A stretch of 64,000 bases of DNA, from contig NZ_LT575472.1 of NCBI RefSeq assembly GCF_900086595.1, positions 965,046 to 1,029,045 on the forward strand. The letters are read 5' to 3'. The stretch is from Clostridium nigeriense. Its GTDB lineage: Bacteria > Bacillota > Clostridia > Clostridiales > Clostridiaceae. Position 1 is the stretch's first letter; every line of letters begins with the position of its first letter. Shown in pieces: positions 36,487 to 45,040 of this stretch. A model generated the notes under the pieces. That model did no database searches, was not told where the DNA came from, and saw nothing but the letters and a program-made list of their open reading frames with translations. Made by a program: the position numbers and the translations under genes.

Positions 36487-36562
36487 AAAAAGTTATACAT
36501 TTTGAATTGCTCCCTGCCTACTTGACAGGGGGCATATAATTTTGAAAGTGTATATCTTTTTT
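36486..36562. terminator. Long structured bidirectional terminator after galU
   Basis: An outer stem pairs AAAAAGTTATACA (ends 36500) with TGTATATCTTTTT (36548-36560) with one mismatch. An inner GC-rich stem pairs 36509-36516 with 36526-36533 with one G-U pair. A/T-rich ends serve both galU and the converging gene. Its 77-base span and inner stem are unusually elaborate. Confidence 0.7.
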
Positions 36563-36564
36563 AT

Positions 36565-37773
36565 TTATGAATTATTATTTATTAGCCTAGGAATAGATAT
36601 TAAAATAAATAATGTTAATATTACTTTTAATGAAGAATAATAACAATCTATAAGGTTCATAAATTGAAAACAAATAAATGAAATTGCTATTCCTATTAGT
36701 ATAGTTTTTATATTATTATTCTTAGAACAGTTAATATATTTATATAATGTTAATAGAGTAATAATAATAAATAATATAAAGAAAAATGATCCTAAAATAC
36801 CTAATTCACTTTGAAACTTTAAAAAAATATTATGAGGATGTAGGGCCTTATAACTTCCATGAACCATAAGATCAGGATTATGATAAATGTAGTTAGGATA
36901 TTTTACGGCAAAGTTATCATATCCAACTCCAAAATAAGGATTATCTTTAATCATAAGCACAGCAGATTTCCAAATTTTAAATCGGCTACTATTTTGATCA
37001 GGATTAAATATATCCATTATTCTATAACGACTTTGAGGGATAATAAATAATATTACAGGAAGAAGTATTGAAAATATTAAAACTCTTTTATCGTATATTA
37101 TTGCAACTAATAATGCGCCTAAGAATAACATTATCAAAGCATTTCTTGATTGAGATAAAATAATATTTACACTTAATATAATGAGAGAGAAAAATAATAG
37201 TAATTTTTTTCTCTTATTTTTTTCGCTTAGAAATAATAGTAATACTATAAAAATTGATAAAATAGTATAGGCACCAAGATTATTAGGATTTTCTAAAAAT
37301 GATGCAATTCTATGTTCCTCATTAAGCTTTATATGTGAAAAATTTAAACTTATTAATTGAATAATACTTACTATCCCAGATAAAGTAGCAATACCTATAA
37401 ATGATGTCATAACTAAATTGATTGAATCTTTTACTTTAAGTTTGTATGCTATTGAGTAATAGATAAATATATACATAGTAAATCTAATACTGCCTGTTAA
37501 AGCTATTCTTTTATCTTCAGCTATTAAAGTAGAAAAATACATAACTATGTTTAGCAAGAATAAGGATAAAAATATTTTGTCCTTTATTAATAAGCGTAAA
37601 TTTATATTAAAGTTTTTCCTTTCATCTTTAAAGAATATAAATCCTATTATTTGGATAAGTGCTAATAAATATAAAATTAAATCTGAATTTATAGAACCAT
37701 AACTAGGCAATATTGGGTATAGAACTATAAATAATAAAATTAGAAGATTTAATATTCCTTTATATAACTTCAT
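36565..37773 (-). CDS. O-antigen ligase/polymerase-family membrane protein
   Basis: A 402-aa membrane protein with about ten to twelve hydrophobic segments. FGVGYDNFAVKYPNY followed by LHPHNIFLKFQSELGILG is the Wzy_C motif; the conserved His-Asn pair is present. It differs from the Wzy-like protein at 23253 in sequence and is isolated on the opposite strand. GAGGTTATATT precedes the ATG. It could ligate polymer to a wall acceptor or polymerise a different glycan; neither can be chosen from the sequence. Confidence 0.78.
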   Translation of the reverse strand: MKLYKGILNLLILLFIVLYPILPSYGSINSDLILYLLALIQIIGFIFFKDERKNFNINLRLLIKDKIFLSLFLLNIVMYFSTLIAEDKRIALTGSIRFTMYIFIYYSIAYKLKVKDSINLVMTSFIGIATLSGIVSIIQLISLNFSHIKLNEEHRIASFLENPNNLGAYTILSIFIVLLLFLSEKNKRKKLLLFFSLIILSVNIILSQSRNALIMLFLGALLVAIIYDKRVLIFSILLPVILFIIPQSRYRIMDIFNPDQNSSRFKIWKSAVLMIKDNPYFGVGYDNFAVKYPNYIYHNPDLMVHGSYKALHPHNIFLKFQSELGILGSFFFILFIIITLLTLYKYINCSKNNNIKTILIGIAISFICFQFMNLIDCYYSSLKVILTLFILISIPRLINNNS

Positions 37774-37809
37774 AATATAACCTCATTTTTCATAATATAA
37801 TAAATAAAG

Positions 37810-37831
37810 AACTCCTAACTTAATAGGAGTT
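37810..37831 (-). terminator. Terminator after trpS
   Basis: Eight-bp arms 37810-37817 and 37824-37831, followed on the minus strand by CTTTATTTATTA. Confidence 0.7.
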
Positions 37832-37838
37832 TAAAATT

Positions 37839-38846
37839 TTACCTTGGAATAAATCCAATTTTCTTTTGCATTTTTCTTAATGTCTTCATTGAAACATAGC
37901 TAGCCTTTTCAGCACCAAGCTTATAAATTTCTTCAAGAGTTTTCTTATCCTTAAGAATTTCATTTACTTTATTTTGAACTGGCTCCAATTCTGAAATTAT
38001 AGCATCAGCTACATCCTTCTTTAAGTCAGCATAGCCTTTATCCTTATAGTATTCAACTAGTTCTTCAGATGTAGATCCATTAATTGCAATTAATATGTCT
38101 AGCAAATTCTTAACGCCTGGTTGTTCATAAGTATAGTTAATAACTCCAAGGCTATCAGTAACTGCACGAGATACCTTTTTTCTGATTACTTCAGGTGGAT
38201 CCATTATTAAGATATAACTATTTGGATTATCATCTGACTTAGACATTTTCTTTGTAGGCTCTTGTAAGCTCATAACCTTTGCCCCTACCTTTGGAATATA
38301 AGGATCAGGAATTTTAAAGGTTGGGCTATATGCGTTATTAAATCTATTAGCAATATCTCTAGCTAATTCTAAATGTTGTTTTTGATCTTGACCAACAGGA
38401 ACTAAATCTGAATTATATAAAAGTATATCAGCTGCCATTAAGACTGGATAAGTAAATAACCCAGCACCTATGGAGTCCCCATATTTTTGAGATTTATCTT
38501 TGTATTGTGTCATTCGTCCAAGCTCGCCCATGTAAGTGTTACAAGTTAATAACCAAGCTGCCTCACTATGTGCTGGAACATGGGACTGAATAAATAGTGT
38601 ATTTTTTTCAGGAACAATTCCAGATGCTATATATATTGCAAGAACTTCTAAAGTTCTTTGTCTTAAATCCTTTGGTTCTTGTTTAACAGTAATTGCATGT
38701 AAATCAACTACACAAAAATAACAATCAAATTCATCTTGTAGCTTTACCCAATTCTTTATAGCTCCAAGATAATTTCCTAATGTTAATTGACCAGAAGGTT
38801 GAATACCACTAAAAATAACCTTCTTTTTATCTGTATTATTTTCCAA
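37839..38846 (-). CDS. trpS: Tryptophanyl-tRNA synthetase
   Basis: A class I synthetase charging tRNA-Trp. FSGIQPSGQLTLGNYLGAI contains the HIGH-like motif (TLGN form) near residue 20, and KMSKSDDN is the KMSKS loop near residue 200. The 335-aa length is normal. Translation starts at a TTG, with AAGGAG 8 bases upstream, and no ATG is nearby. A consensus sigma-A promoter lies about 60 bases upstream. The leader is too short for a T-box and none is visible, unlike many Firmicute synthetase genes. Confidence 0.94.
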   Translation of the reverse strand: MENNTDKKKVIFSGIQPSGQLTLGNYLGAIKNWVKLQDEFDCYFCVVDLHAITVKQEPKDLRQRTLEVLAIYIASGIVPEKNTLFIQSHVPAHSEAAWLLTCNTYMGELGRMTQYKDKSQKYGDSIGAGLFTYPVLMAADILLYNSDLVPVGQDQKQHLELARDIANRFNNAYSPTFKIPDPYIPKVGAKVMSLQEPTKKMSKSDDNPNSYILIMDPPEVIRKKVSRAVTDSLGVINYTYEQPGVKNLLDILIAINGSTSEELVEYYKDKGYADLKKDVADAIISELEPVQNKVNEILKDKKTLEEIYKLGAEKASYVSMKTLRKMQKKIGFIPR

Positions 38847-38904
38847 TTAAAGCACTCCTTTCATTTGTGCATAATAATAACCATAACGTTTAACTATATA
38901 ATTA

Positions 38905-38933
38905 ATTATAGATATGGCAAGAGACTGTGTCAA
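38905..38933 (-). promoter_or_regulatory. Consensus sigma-A promoter of trpS
   Basis: Read on the minus strand: TTGACA (38933-38928), a 17-base spacer and TATAAT (38910-38905). Both boxes match the consensus perfectly. Confidence 0.88.
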
Positions 38934-38954
38934 TAAATTAAAAATTATTGAAAT

Positions 38955-38972
38955 AACTCAGCGAGCTGAGTT
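38955..38972. repeat. Perfect 18-bp dyad upstream of the trpS promoter
   Basis: AACTCAGC and GCTGAGTT are separated by two bases. It lies 21 bp upstream of the trpS -35 box and between divergent genes. The short centre suits a protein operator better than a hairpin. The rest of 38973-39120 is AT-rich, with a 7-bp hairpin at 39034-39050 and no coding frame. Confidence 0.45.
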
Positions 38973-39144
38973 GTAAAAACTTATAAACACAATAGGTGTT
39001 TATTCATTAATTATGCATTATCTATTATTTATTATTTTACGAAGTAAAATATATAATTGTTATTGATTTATCAAAGTAAAAAGATATATACTATTGTAGG
39101 AATTATATTATTTAGATTTATTGATTTATATGGGGGTGATTTAA

Positions 39145-40224
39145 ATTAGTTATATAGAGTTTAATAACATATCTAAAAAGTATAAGAATGCTGAAAAATA
39201 TGCTTTGAAGGATATAAGTTTTAATATTGAAAACGGTGAGTTTATAGTTATATTAGGACCTAGTGGAAGTGGAAAATCAACTCTTTTGGATTTAATATGT
39301 GGATTTGAAGATATCACAGAAGGCGAAATAAAAATAGATAATAAAATAATTAACAATATAGAACCTAAAAATAGAAATGTTTCTATGGTGTTTCAAAATT
39401 ATGCTTTATATCCTCATTTAACGGCATATGAAAATATTGCTTTTGGAATGAAGATAAGAAAAGAAAACAAAAAGGATATAGATGAAAAGGTAAAGTGGGC
39501 AGCTAAGATATTAAAGCTTGAAGATTGTTTAAAGTCTAAGCCTAAAAATTTATCAGGAGGACAAAGGCAAAGAATAGCATTAGCTAGAGCTATGGTTAGA
39601 AATCCTAAATGCTTTTTAATGGATGAACCATTGTCTAACTTAGATGCCAAGCTTAGAAATTCTACTTCAAATGAAATTAGAAATTTACATAATGAATTGA
39701 AAGCTACAACAATATATGTTACCCATGATCAAGTTGAGGCCTTGTCTATGGCAGATAAAATAGTAATATTAAATAATGGAGAAATTCAGCAAATAGGAAC
39801 TCCCTTTGAAATATATAATAACCCGAGTAATATTTTTGTTGCGACTTTTATTGGAAGACCTCAAATAAATTTATTTGAGGTAAGTATTGATGATAATAAT
39901 ATTTTATTATCTGAAGCAATTAAATTTAATAAACCCCGAGAATTTAATAATTTAGATAAAGGAAAATATATAATTGGATTAAGATCAGAGGATACTATTA
40001 AGGTAGATAATAATGCTGAAAATTCAATTGAAGTAAGTGTAGAAAAAATTGAGTATCTTGGAAGTGAAACAATTTTTTATCTTGTAAATAATAAATTAAA
40101 GTTTACTTTAAAGGATTATGGAGTAAATAACTTAAAAGTAGGGGATAAAATTAATATTAGTTTTAAATTTGATAAGGCTAATATTTTTGATATATTAACA
40201 AAACAAAATATAAGGAGTAAATAA
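39145..40224 (+). CDS. Sugar-type ABC transporter ATP-binding protein (MalK/UgpC-like), probable ATT start
   Basis: The ATPase of a carbohydrate-type importer. Walker A is GPSGSGKST, the signature LSGGQRQR and Walker B CFLMDEPLSNLDA; the last 110 residues form the TOBE-like regulatory domain. Read from 39145 the protein begins with an ATT codon followed by SYIEFNNISKKYKN, the normal N-terminus of this family. GGGGGTGAT lies 4-5 bases upstream. A stop codon (39142-39144) immediately precedes, so no upstream ATG is usable. The only alternative is TTG at 39205, which lacks a ribosome site and would remove the first strand and the A-loop. The gene is 2 bases before the lipoprotein gene. Confidence 0.82.
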   Translation: MSYIEFNNISKKYKNAEKYALKDISFNIENGEFIVILGPSGSGKSTLLDLICGFEDITEGEIKIDNKIINNIEPKNRNVSMVFQNYALYPHLTAYENIAFGMKIRKENKKDIDEKVKWAAKILKLEDCLKSKPKNLSGGQRQRIALARAMVRNPKCFLMDEPLSNLDAKLRNSTSNEIRNLHNELKATTIYVTHDQVEALSMADKIVILNNGEIQQIGTPFEIYNNPSNIFVATFIGRPQINLFEVSIDDNNILLSEAIKFNKPREFNNLDKGKYIIGLRSEDTIKVDNNAENSIEVSVEKIEYLGSETIFYLVNNKLKFTLKDYGVNNLKVGDKINISFKFDKANIFDILTKQNIRSK

Positions 40225-40226
40225 AA

Positions 40227-41501
40227 ATGAAAGCAAAAAAAATAATCGTAACTTTAATGATGTTGCCAATGCTTATGGTTGGTTGTAAAAGTAATGATAA
40301 AAAGCAAAGTGAAGAAATTGGAGGTACTATAAAGGTTGTTACTTCCAGAACTGATGCTGATGAATTATTTGAAAAAATAGAAGAAGATTTTAAAAAGCTT
40401 TATCCAAATGTTGAAGATATAGTATGGGAATCATCTTCTGATTATGATAAGTACATAATGACTAGAATGAATACTAAGGATTATGGAGATGTTTTATTTG
40501 TACCATTTACAATGAATGGAACTCCTGAAGAGTATGAAAATTATTTTGAGCCTTTAGGTAGTGTTGATGAGCTTAAAGACAAATATATTGATGTTACAGA
40601 AGCAGATTATAACGATGTGGTATATGGATTACCAGCAGTTTTAAATAGCTTAGGAATTATTTATAATGAAGAAGTTTTAAAGAAGGCTGGAGTAGAAGAA
40701 ATGCCAACTTCTACAGAAGAATTTATAGAAGCATGTAAGAAAATAAAAGAAAATACTGATGCTATTCCTTTCTATACAAATTATAATAAAACTTTAGGAA
40801 CTTGGGGTGGAACATTAACTTCTTATGGTGGAGAAAAATATAGATCAGCAATGTTAGAGGCTGGAACTGCATTTAAAGAAGGTCAACCAATACGTGAAAT
40901 AATGGACTTATTTTATGAATTATCTTCAAATGGACTTACAGAACCAGATCCTATAACAGGGGACTTTGCTAAGTCATTACAAATGCTAGCAGATGGAGAA
41001 GTTGCTATGATAATGAAGGGTTCTCAAGATGCAAAAATGATTCAAGAACTTAGTACAAATGGAAATAAGATAAATATTGCTTCATTACCAGTTAAATTTA
41101 ATGGGCAAACAAGTATTGCTTTTGGAGCACCATCAGTAATTGGAATAAACAAAAATAGTGAAAATAAAGCAACAGCTAAAGCATTTTTAGAATTCTTTAT
41201 TTCAGCTCAAAGCGGTTATGCAGATGATTTAGGAGGAATTTCTCCAAACAAGGAAGATTTAAATGCTGAACAAAAAGAAATTTTTGAAAAGAATAATATA
41301 GTAATGACATCAGCTACAGAAACTCCAGAAATTGATGCTAAGTATTCTGCAATTGCTAATGAAGTAGGAGTTGGAAGATTAACAGATGTACTTCAAAAGG
41401 TTATTAATATAGGTTTATATCCAAATCAAAATGAAAGTTATACTGATTATGTAAATTCACTAGAAGCCAAATGGGAAGCAGCAGCAAAGGCAAATGAATA
41501 A
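40227..41501 (+). CDS. Extracellular solute-binding lipoprotein (family 1, carbohydrate-type)
   Basis: This lipoprotein captures substrate outside the membrane for the adjacent permeases. The signal peptide ends in MLMVGC, with lipid-modified Cys at residue 20. The mature protein has the two-lobe family 1 pattern (DYGDVLFVPFTMNG, YGLPAVLNSLGIIYNEEVLKKAGV, GEVAMIMKGSQDAKM). The 424-aa length is normal. AAGGAG precedes the ATG. A sugar is the usual ligand of the family, but the prenyltransferase and THI5-like genes of the same operon make the true ligand uncertain. Confidence 0.87.
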   Translation: MKAKKIIVTLMMLPMLMVGCKSNDKKQSEEIGGTIKVVTSRTDADELFEKIEEDFKKLYPNVEDIVWESSSDYDKYIMTRMNTKDYGDVLFVPFTMNGTPEEYENYFEPLGSVDELKDKYIDVTEADYNDVVYGLPAVLNSLGIIYNEEVLKKAGVEEMPTSTEEFIEACKKIKENTDAIPFYTNYNKTLGTWGGTLTSYGGEKYRSAMLEAGTAFKEGQPIREIMDLFYELSSNGLTEPDPITGDFAKSLQMLADGEVAMIMKGSQDAKMIQELSTNGNKINIASLPVKFNGQTSIAFGAPSVIGINKNSENKATAKAFLEFFISAQSGYADDLGGISPNKEDLNAEQKEIFEKNNIVMTSATETPEIDAKYSAIANEVGVGRLTDVLQKVINIGLYPNQNESYTDYVNSLEAKWEAAAKANE

Positions 41502-42375
41502 TGTAAATTTAATAAAAAAAGAAAGACAAATTATTTTTCTCTTTCTTTTTTTTCCTATTTTATTATTATTTTTATTTGGATTTTTACCTATAATTGAAAT
41601 AGTTATATATAGTTTTACATCCTGGAATGGTATATCAAAAACTAAGGAGTTTATTGGTTTTGACAATTATATAAGAGTTTTAACAGATAAAGCTTATTTG
41701 CAGGTATTTAAAAATAGCTTATATTATTTTTTATCTGGAATGCTACAAATAATAGTAGCTATGTTTTTTGCTATTATGTTATCATTTAAAGTTAAATTTA
41801 AAAGCTTTTTCAAAGCTAGCTTTGTTTTTCCCACTCTTATAAGTGGAGTAGCTATATCAATGATGTTTAGAGTTTTTTTTGAACCTGGTGGAACCTTTGA
41901 TGCTGCACTTGGAACTTTAGGTCTTGGAGAATTTGTTCATTATTGGCTGGGAGATCCGAGGATTGTAAATTATACTTTAGCCAGTATATCTCTATGGAGA
42001 TTTACAGGACGAAGCTTTATTATGTATTTTGGAGCAATTCAATCTATACCAAGGGAATATATAAAAGCTGCAGAAATAGAAGGTGCTTCTGTAATGCAAA
42101 AGGTTAGATATGTGATATTACCTAATATACATACAATAATTAAGATAAATTTTATTTTACTTATTATAGGAGCTATATCTGTTTTTGAAATACCTATGAT
42201 AATGACTAATGGATCTAATGGAACTAGCACCTTTTTACTTCAAACTATTAAAACTGCCTTTGAGCAAAAGAAAATAGGACTTGCAGCTAGTATGGCAGTA
42301 ATAATTTCCATAGTAATTATATTGGCAACAATTATTCAGAAGAAGGTATATAGTAATGATGAAGATGAGTATTAA
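41494..42375 (+). CDS. ABC transporter permease (MalF-like)
   Basis: A membrane subunit with six hydrophobic segments over 293 aa. EYIKAAEIEGASVMQKVRYVILPNI is the EAA motif that docks on the ATPase. It begins with a cluster of Lys and Arg, then IFLFLFFPILLLFLFGFLP. The ATG lies within the last codons of the lipoprotein gene (8-base overlap), so it is translationally coupled. It pairs with the MalG-like permease, which overlaps its 3' end by 20 bases. Confidence 0.88.
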   Translation: MNNVNLIKKERQIIFLFLFFPILLLFLFGFLPIIEIVIYSFTSWNGISKTKEFIGFDNYIRVLTDKAYLQVFKNSLYYFLSGMLQIIVAMFFAIMLSFKVKFKSFFKASFVFPTLISGVAISMMFRVFFEPGGTFDAALGTLGLGEFVHYWLGDPRIVNYTLASISLWRFTGRSFIMYFGAIQSIPREYIKAAEIEGASVMQKVRYVILPNIHTIIKINFILLIIGAISVFEIPMIMTNGSNGTSTFLLQTIKTAFEQKKIGLAASMAVIISIVIILATIIQKKVYSNDEDEY

Positions 42376-43195
42376 GTCTATAATAGCAAAAATATTAAAA
42401 TATACAGCCTTAATAGGATGGACAATAGTAGTATTTTTACCTTTAATAACTGTTATTTTTGGATCTTTTAAAACCTATGATGAGTTTACAAGAACAAGTG
42501 GAATTACTCCACCAAATAGCTTTACCTATTTTGAAAATTATATAAAAGCATTTGTAAATGGAAAAATGCTGATTGGGTTCATTAATACATTTATACTTAT
42601 ATTTTTTGGTGCAATAGGAAGTGTTATTATAGGTTCTATGGTAGCCTTTGTTATAAGTAGATTTCAATTTAAGTTTAAAAAAATGATTTTATTCATGTAC
42701 TTACTTGTGTCGATAGTACCTATGGAAATGTCCCAGGTTGCAACTTTTAAAATAATTGATTCACTAGGTATATATAATACTAGGCTTGCACCAATAATAA
42801 TTTATTTAGGTGCAGATGTATTAATGGTTTATATTTACATACAGGCTTTAGAGAAGGTTCCAAGAGATTTAGATAAAGCAGCAATGCTAGAAGGAGCAGG
42901 ATATTTCCAAATATATAGAAAAGTTATATTTCCTTTACTTAAACCTGCAACAGCAACAGCTATTATGCTTAAAATAATTTCAATATACAATGATTTTTAT
43001 GTGCCATTTTTATATATGCCAGGAGAAGGTTTAAATACTATCTCAACTAGTTTATTTAGCTTCATAGGACCCTCTTCTACAGAATGGCAAGTAATTTGTG
43101 CTGGAATTGTAATAAGTATGATACCTATGATTTTATTTTTTATATTTTTACAGAAGCATATTTATCAGGGAATAACATCAGGGAGTATAAGATAA
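42356..43195 (+). CDS. ABC transporter permease (MalG-like)
   Basis: The second membrane subunit, six hydrophobic segments in 279 aa. The EAA loop reads DLDKAAMLEGAGYFQIYRKVIFPLLKP. The start at 42356 has AAGG about 10 bases upstream; ATG codons at 42359 and 42365 are possible alternatives. It overlaps the upstream permease by 20 bases and its stop shares one base with the next ATG, so all genes from 39145 to 44130 are tightly packed as one operon. Confidence 0.87.
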   Translation: MMKMSIKSIIAKILKYTALIGWTIVVFLPLITVIFGSFKTYDEFTRTSGITPPNSFTYFENYIKAFVNGKMLIGFINTFILIFFGAIGSVIIGSMVAFVISRFQFKFKKMILFMYLLVSIVPMEMSQVATFKIIDSLGIYNTRLAPIIIYLGADVLMVYIYIQALEKVPRDLDKAAMLEGAGYFQIYRKVIFPLLKPATATAIMLKIISIYNDFYVPFLYMPGEGLNTISTSLFSFIGPSSTEWQVICAGIVISMIPMILFFIFLQKHIYQGITSGSIR

Positions 43196-44130
43196 TGAAG
43201 AATAACTTTTTTAGACGTATTTATACAGTAATGGAACTTAGAACAGGATTTGCAACAGGATTACCAGCATTAAGTGGAGGGTTATTTGGAGCTTACTTAA
43301 CAAAAGAACTAAATTTATTACCATTAGTGTTAATGTTTATTTCTGGTTTTAGTTTAAATATAGTGGCCAATATAGCAAATGAAATAAGGGCATTTTTGAA
43401 AAATGAGGAAAATGAAGATACTTTTACTGGACATTTAGGCAGTGAAGGTTTAGTTAGAGGCGATGCAAAGTTTTTAGATGCAGTAATAGCATTGGTATTT
43501 ATGCTAGCCTTAGGTGGAGGAAGTGGACTTTTAATAGTTTTAATAACTAAAAATATAAGCATATTACTTATAGGAATAATAAGTGCTTTAGCTGCAATAA
43601 CATATTCATTGGGACCAAAGCCATATATTATTTATCCTGTTGGAGAATTGATTTCTGGAATATTTGCAGGTGGTATAAGTAGTTTTGTATCTGCCTATAT
43701 ACAGCAAGGTAAAGTAAGCATAGAAATAGTATTATATGCACTTATATCTATGATAATGACTGTATTTTTAATGTCTACAAATAATACTTCAGACTATGAA
43801 AAGGATAAAGGTGTTAGAGTAACTTTACCTCATATTATTGGGTTTAGAAATTCCATTAAAATAATAATACCAGAAGCTATAGTTATGTTAATAGCATGGA
43901 TAATACTATTTATAATATCTAAGATAAACTTAATAATATTTATATCAGGATTATTAATATTTTATTATTATGGATATGTGAAATGGTATAAGGATTATTA
44001 TAAAATAAAAGAAGTATATAAGGAGATGGGAAGAGAGTGGGGACCGAGACCGCTACTTCTTATATATAGTTTTCACTTTATAATGTCTCTAGAATTCATA
44101 ATATGTATAAAAATGCCAACATTTTTATAA
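43195..44130 (+). CDS. UbiA-family prenyltransferase-like membrane protein
   Basis: A 311-aa membrane protein with about eight to nine hydrophobic segments. NNTSDYEKDKGVRVTLPHIIGF matches the second Asp-rich motif of UbiA/MenA enzymes. The first motif, usually NDxxDxxxD, is replaced by NIANEIRAFLKNEENED, so activity or substrate may differ. ATG 43195 is chosen because it overlaps the permease stop by one base and GGGAG lies 9 bases upstream; a longer reading inside the permease gene is rejected. Family members attach prenyl chains to aromatic rings. Finding one in an ABC importer operon is unusual. Confidence 0.75.
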   Translation: MKNNFFRRIYTVMELRTGFATGLPALSGGLFGAYLTKELNLLPLVLMFISGFSLNIVANIANEIRAFLKNEENEDTFTGHLGSEGLVRGDAKFLDAVIALVFMLALGGGSGLLIVLITKNISILLIGIISALAAITYSLGPKPYIIYPVGELISGIFAGGISSFVSAYIQQGKVSIEIVLYALISMIMTVFLMSTNNTSDYEKDKGVRVTLPHIIGFRNSIKIIIPEAIVMLIAWIILFIISKINLIIFISGLLIFYYYGYVKWYKDYYKIKEVYKEMGREWGPRPLLLIYSFHFIMSLEFIICIKMPTFL

Positions 44131-44133
44131 TGG

Positions 44134-44166
44134 ATAATTGATAATGAATAATGCATTATCAATTAT
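44134..44166 (+). repeat. Perfect 13-bp inverted repeat before the THI5-like gene
   Basis: ATAATTGATAATG (44134-44146) pairs with 44154-44166 around a 7-base loop. No T-run follows. It sits 8 bases before the ribosome site of the next gene and could attenuate or stabilise that mRNA. Confidence 0.55.
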
Positions 44167-44181
44167 ACAGAAGGAGGATAT

Positions 44182-45012
44182 ATGGTAAAAATAAATTTAA
44201 ATTTAATAAAGAAAAATCCACTTAGTTTAACTTCAATAATTGCAGATAAAAAAGGAATATTTAAAAAATATAATATAGATATGAATTTATATTTAGATGA
44301 AGACTTTTTATTCAATGGGAATATTGAATTTCTAGAAGGTAGATCAGATGCAATGATGGGAGACACAACTTTCTTTTTTTATATGCTTGAAAAAGGTAAA
44401 AGAGCAGTTATAACTTCTAATTTGACAAGAACTATAAATTTAGTGGGAGGTAAAAATTTACCTGAGGATTTAAATGAACTAAGAGTTGGAGTTAATAGAA
44501 AGGGATTATTTAGATTATTCTTAGAAAATGATTTAAAGAATTCTATAAGGAATCCTAAAATAGTTTGGATTAATAATACTTATGAGAGAATCCAAGCACT
44601 AAATAATGGAGAAATAGATGCATTAGTTGCTATAGAACCTTTTGTATCTAAGGTAGTTAATAATGGAGGGAAAATTATTTGGGATTCAAAAAACAGTGAT
44701 AAAAATTTAGTTATGTGGTGTTTTGATGAAGATTTTTATAATAATAATGTAGAAGCTGTTAGAAATTTTCATGAAGCATTAAATGAAGCAGCAGAAATTT
44801 TTAATAATTCATCTGCTAAAGAGAAAGCTAATTATTTTATTGAGTATTGTGGATTTCCAAAAGATGTAGCAGTAGGGTTTGAAAATTTTACTTTTGAAAT
44901 CAATGGAGATTATAGAAAAGAAGATTTTGATTTATGTCAGGAATGGATGTATAGAGAAGGTGAAATAAAAAATATATACGATGGAAATTTGTTGATAAAA
45001 AAAGTAAAATAA
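44182..45012 (+). CDS. Cytosolic THI5/NMT1 (SsuA-like) periplasmic-binding-fold protein
   Basis: A 276-aa protein with no signal peptide. LTSIIADKKGIFKKYNIDMNLYLDED, then EGRSDAMMGDTTFFFYMLEKGKRAVI and LRVGVNRKGLFRLFLE follow the pattern of NMT1/THI5-like and SsuA-like proteins; VWINNTYERIQALNNGEIDALVAIEPFV is the hinge and second lobe. GGAGGATAT precedes the ATG. The lack of an export signal suggests an enzyme or sensor rather than a transport receptor. Related folds act as pyrimidine synthases (THI5) or futalosine-pathway enzymes (MqnA/MqnD). Which applies here cannot be decided. Confidence 0.72.
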   Translation: MVKINLNLIKKNPLSLTSIIADKKGIFKKYNIDMNLYLDEDFLFNGNIEFLEGRSDAMMGDTTFFFYMLEKGKRAVITSNLTRTINLVGGKNLPEDLNELRVGVNRKGLFRLFLENDLKNSIRNPKIVWINNTYERIQALNNGEIDALVAIEPFVSKVVNNGGKIIWDSKNSDKNLVMWCFDEDFYNNNVEAVRNFHEALNEAAEIFNNSSAKEKANYFIEYCGFPKDVAVGFENFTFEINGDYRKEDFDLCQEWMYREGEIKNIYDGNLLIKKVK

Positions 45013-45017
45013 ATTTT

Positions 45018-45040
45018 AAAAACTCCCTAGGGAGTTTTTT
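45018..45040. terminator. Terminator after the UbiA/THI5-like operon
   Basis: Arms AAAAACTCCC and GGGAGTTTTT separated by TA, with a six-T tail. It overlaps the stop codon of the small minus-strand gene. Confidence 0.85.

Noticed and set aside
39205..40224. TTG start for the ABC ATPase
   Set aside because: No ribosome site, and it removes the conserved N-terminal strand that is encoded directly upstream in frame.
43084..43194. Longer N-terminus for the UbiA-like protein
   Set aside because: It lies inside the permease gene in another frame and has no ribosome site; the ATG at 43195 is coupled to the permease stop.
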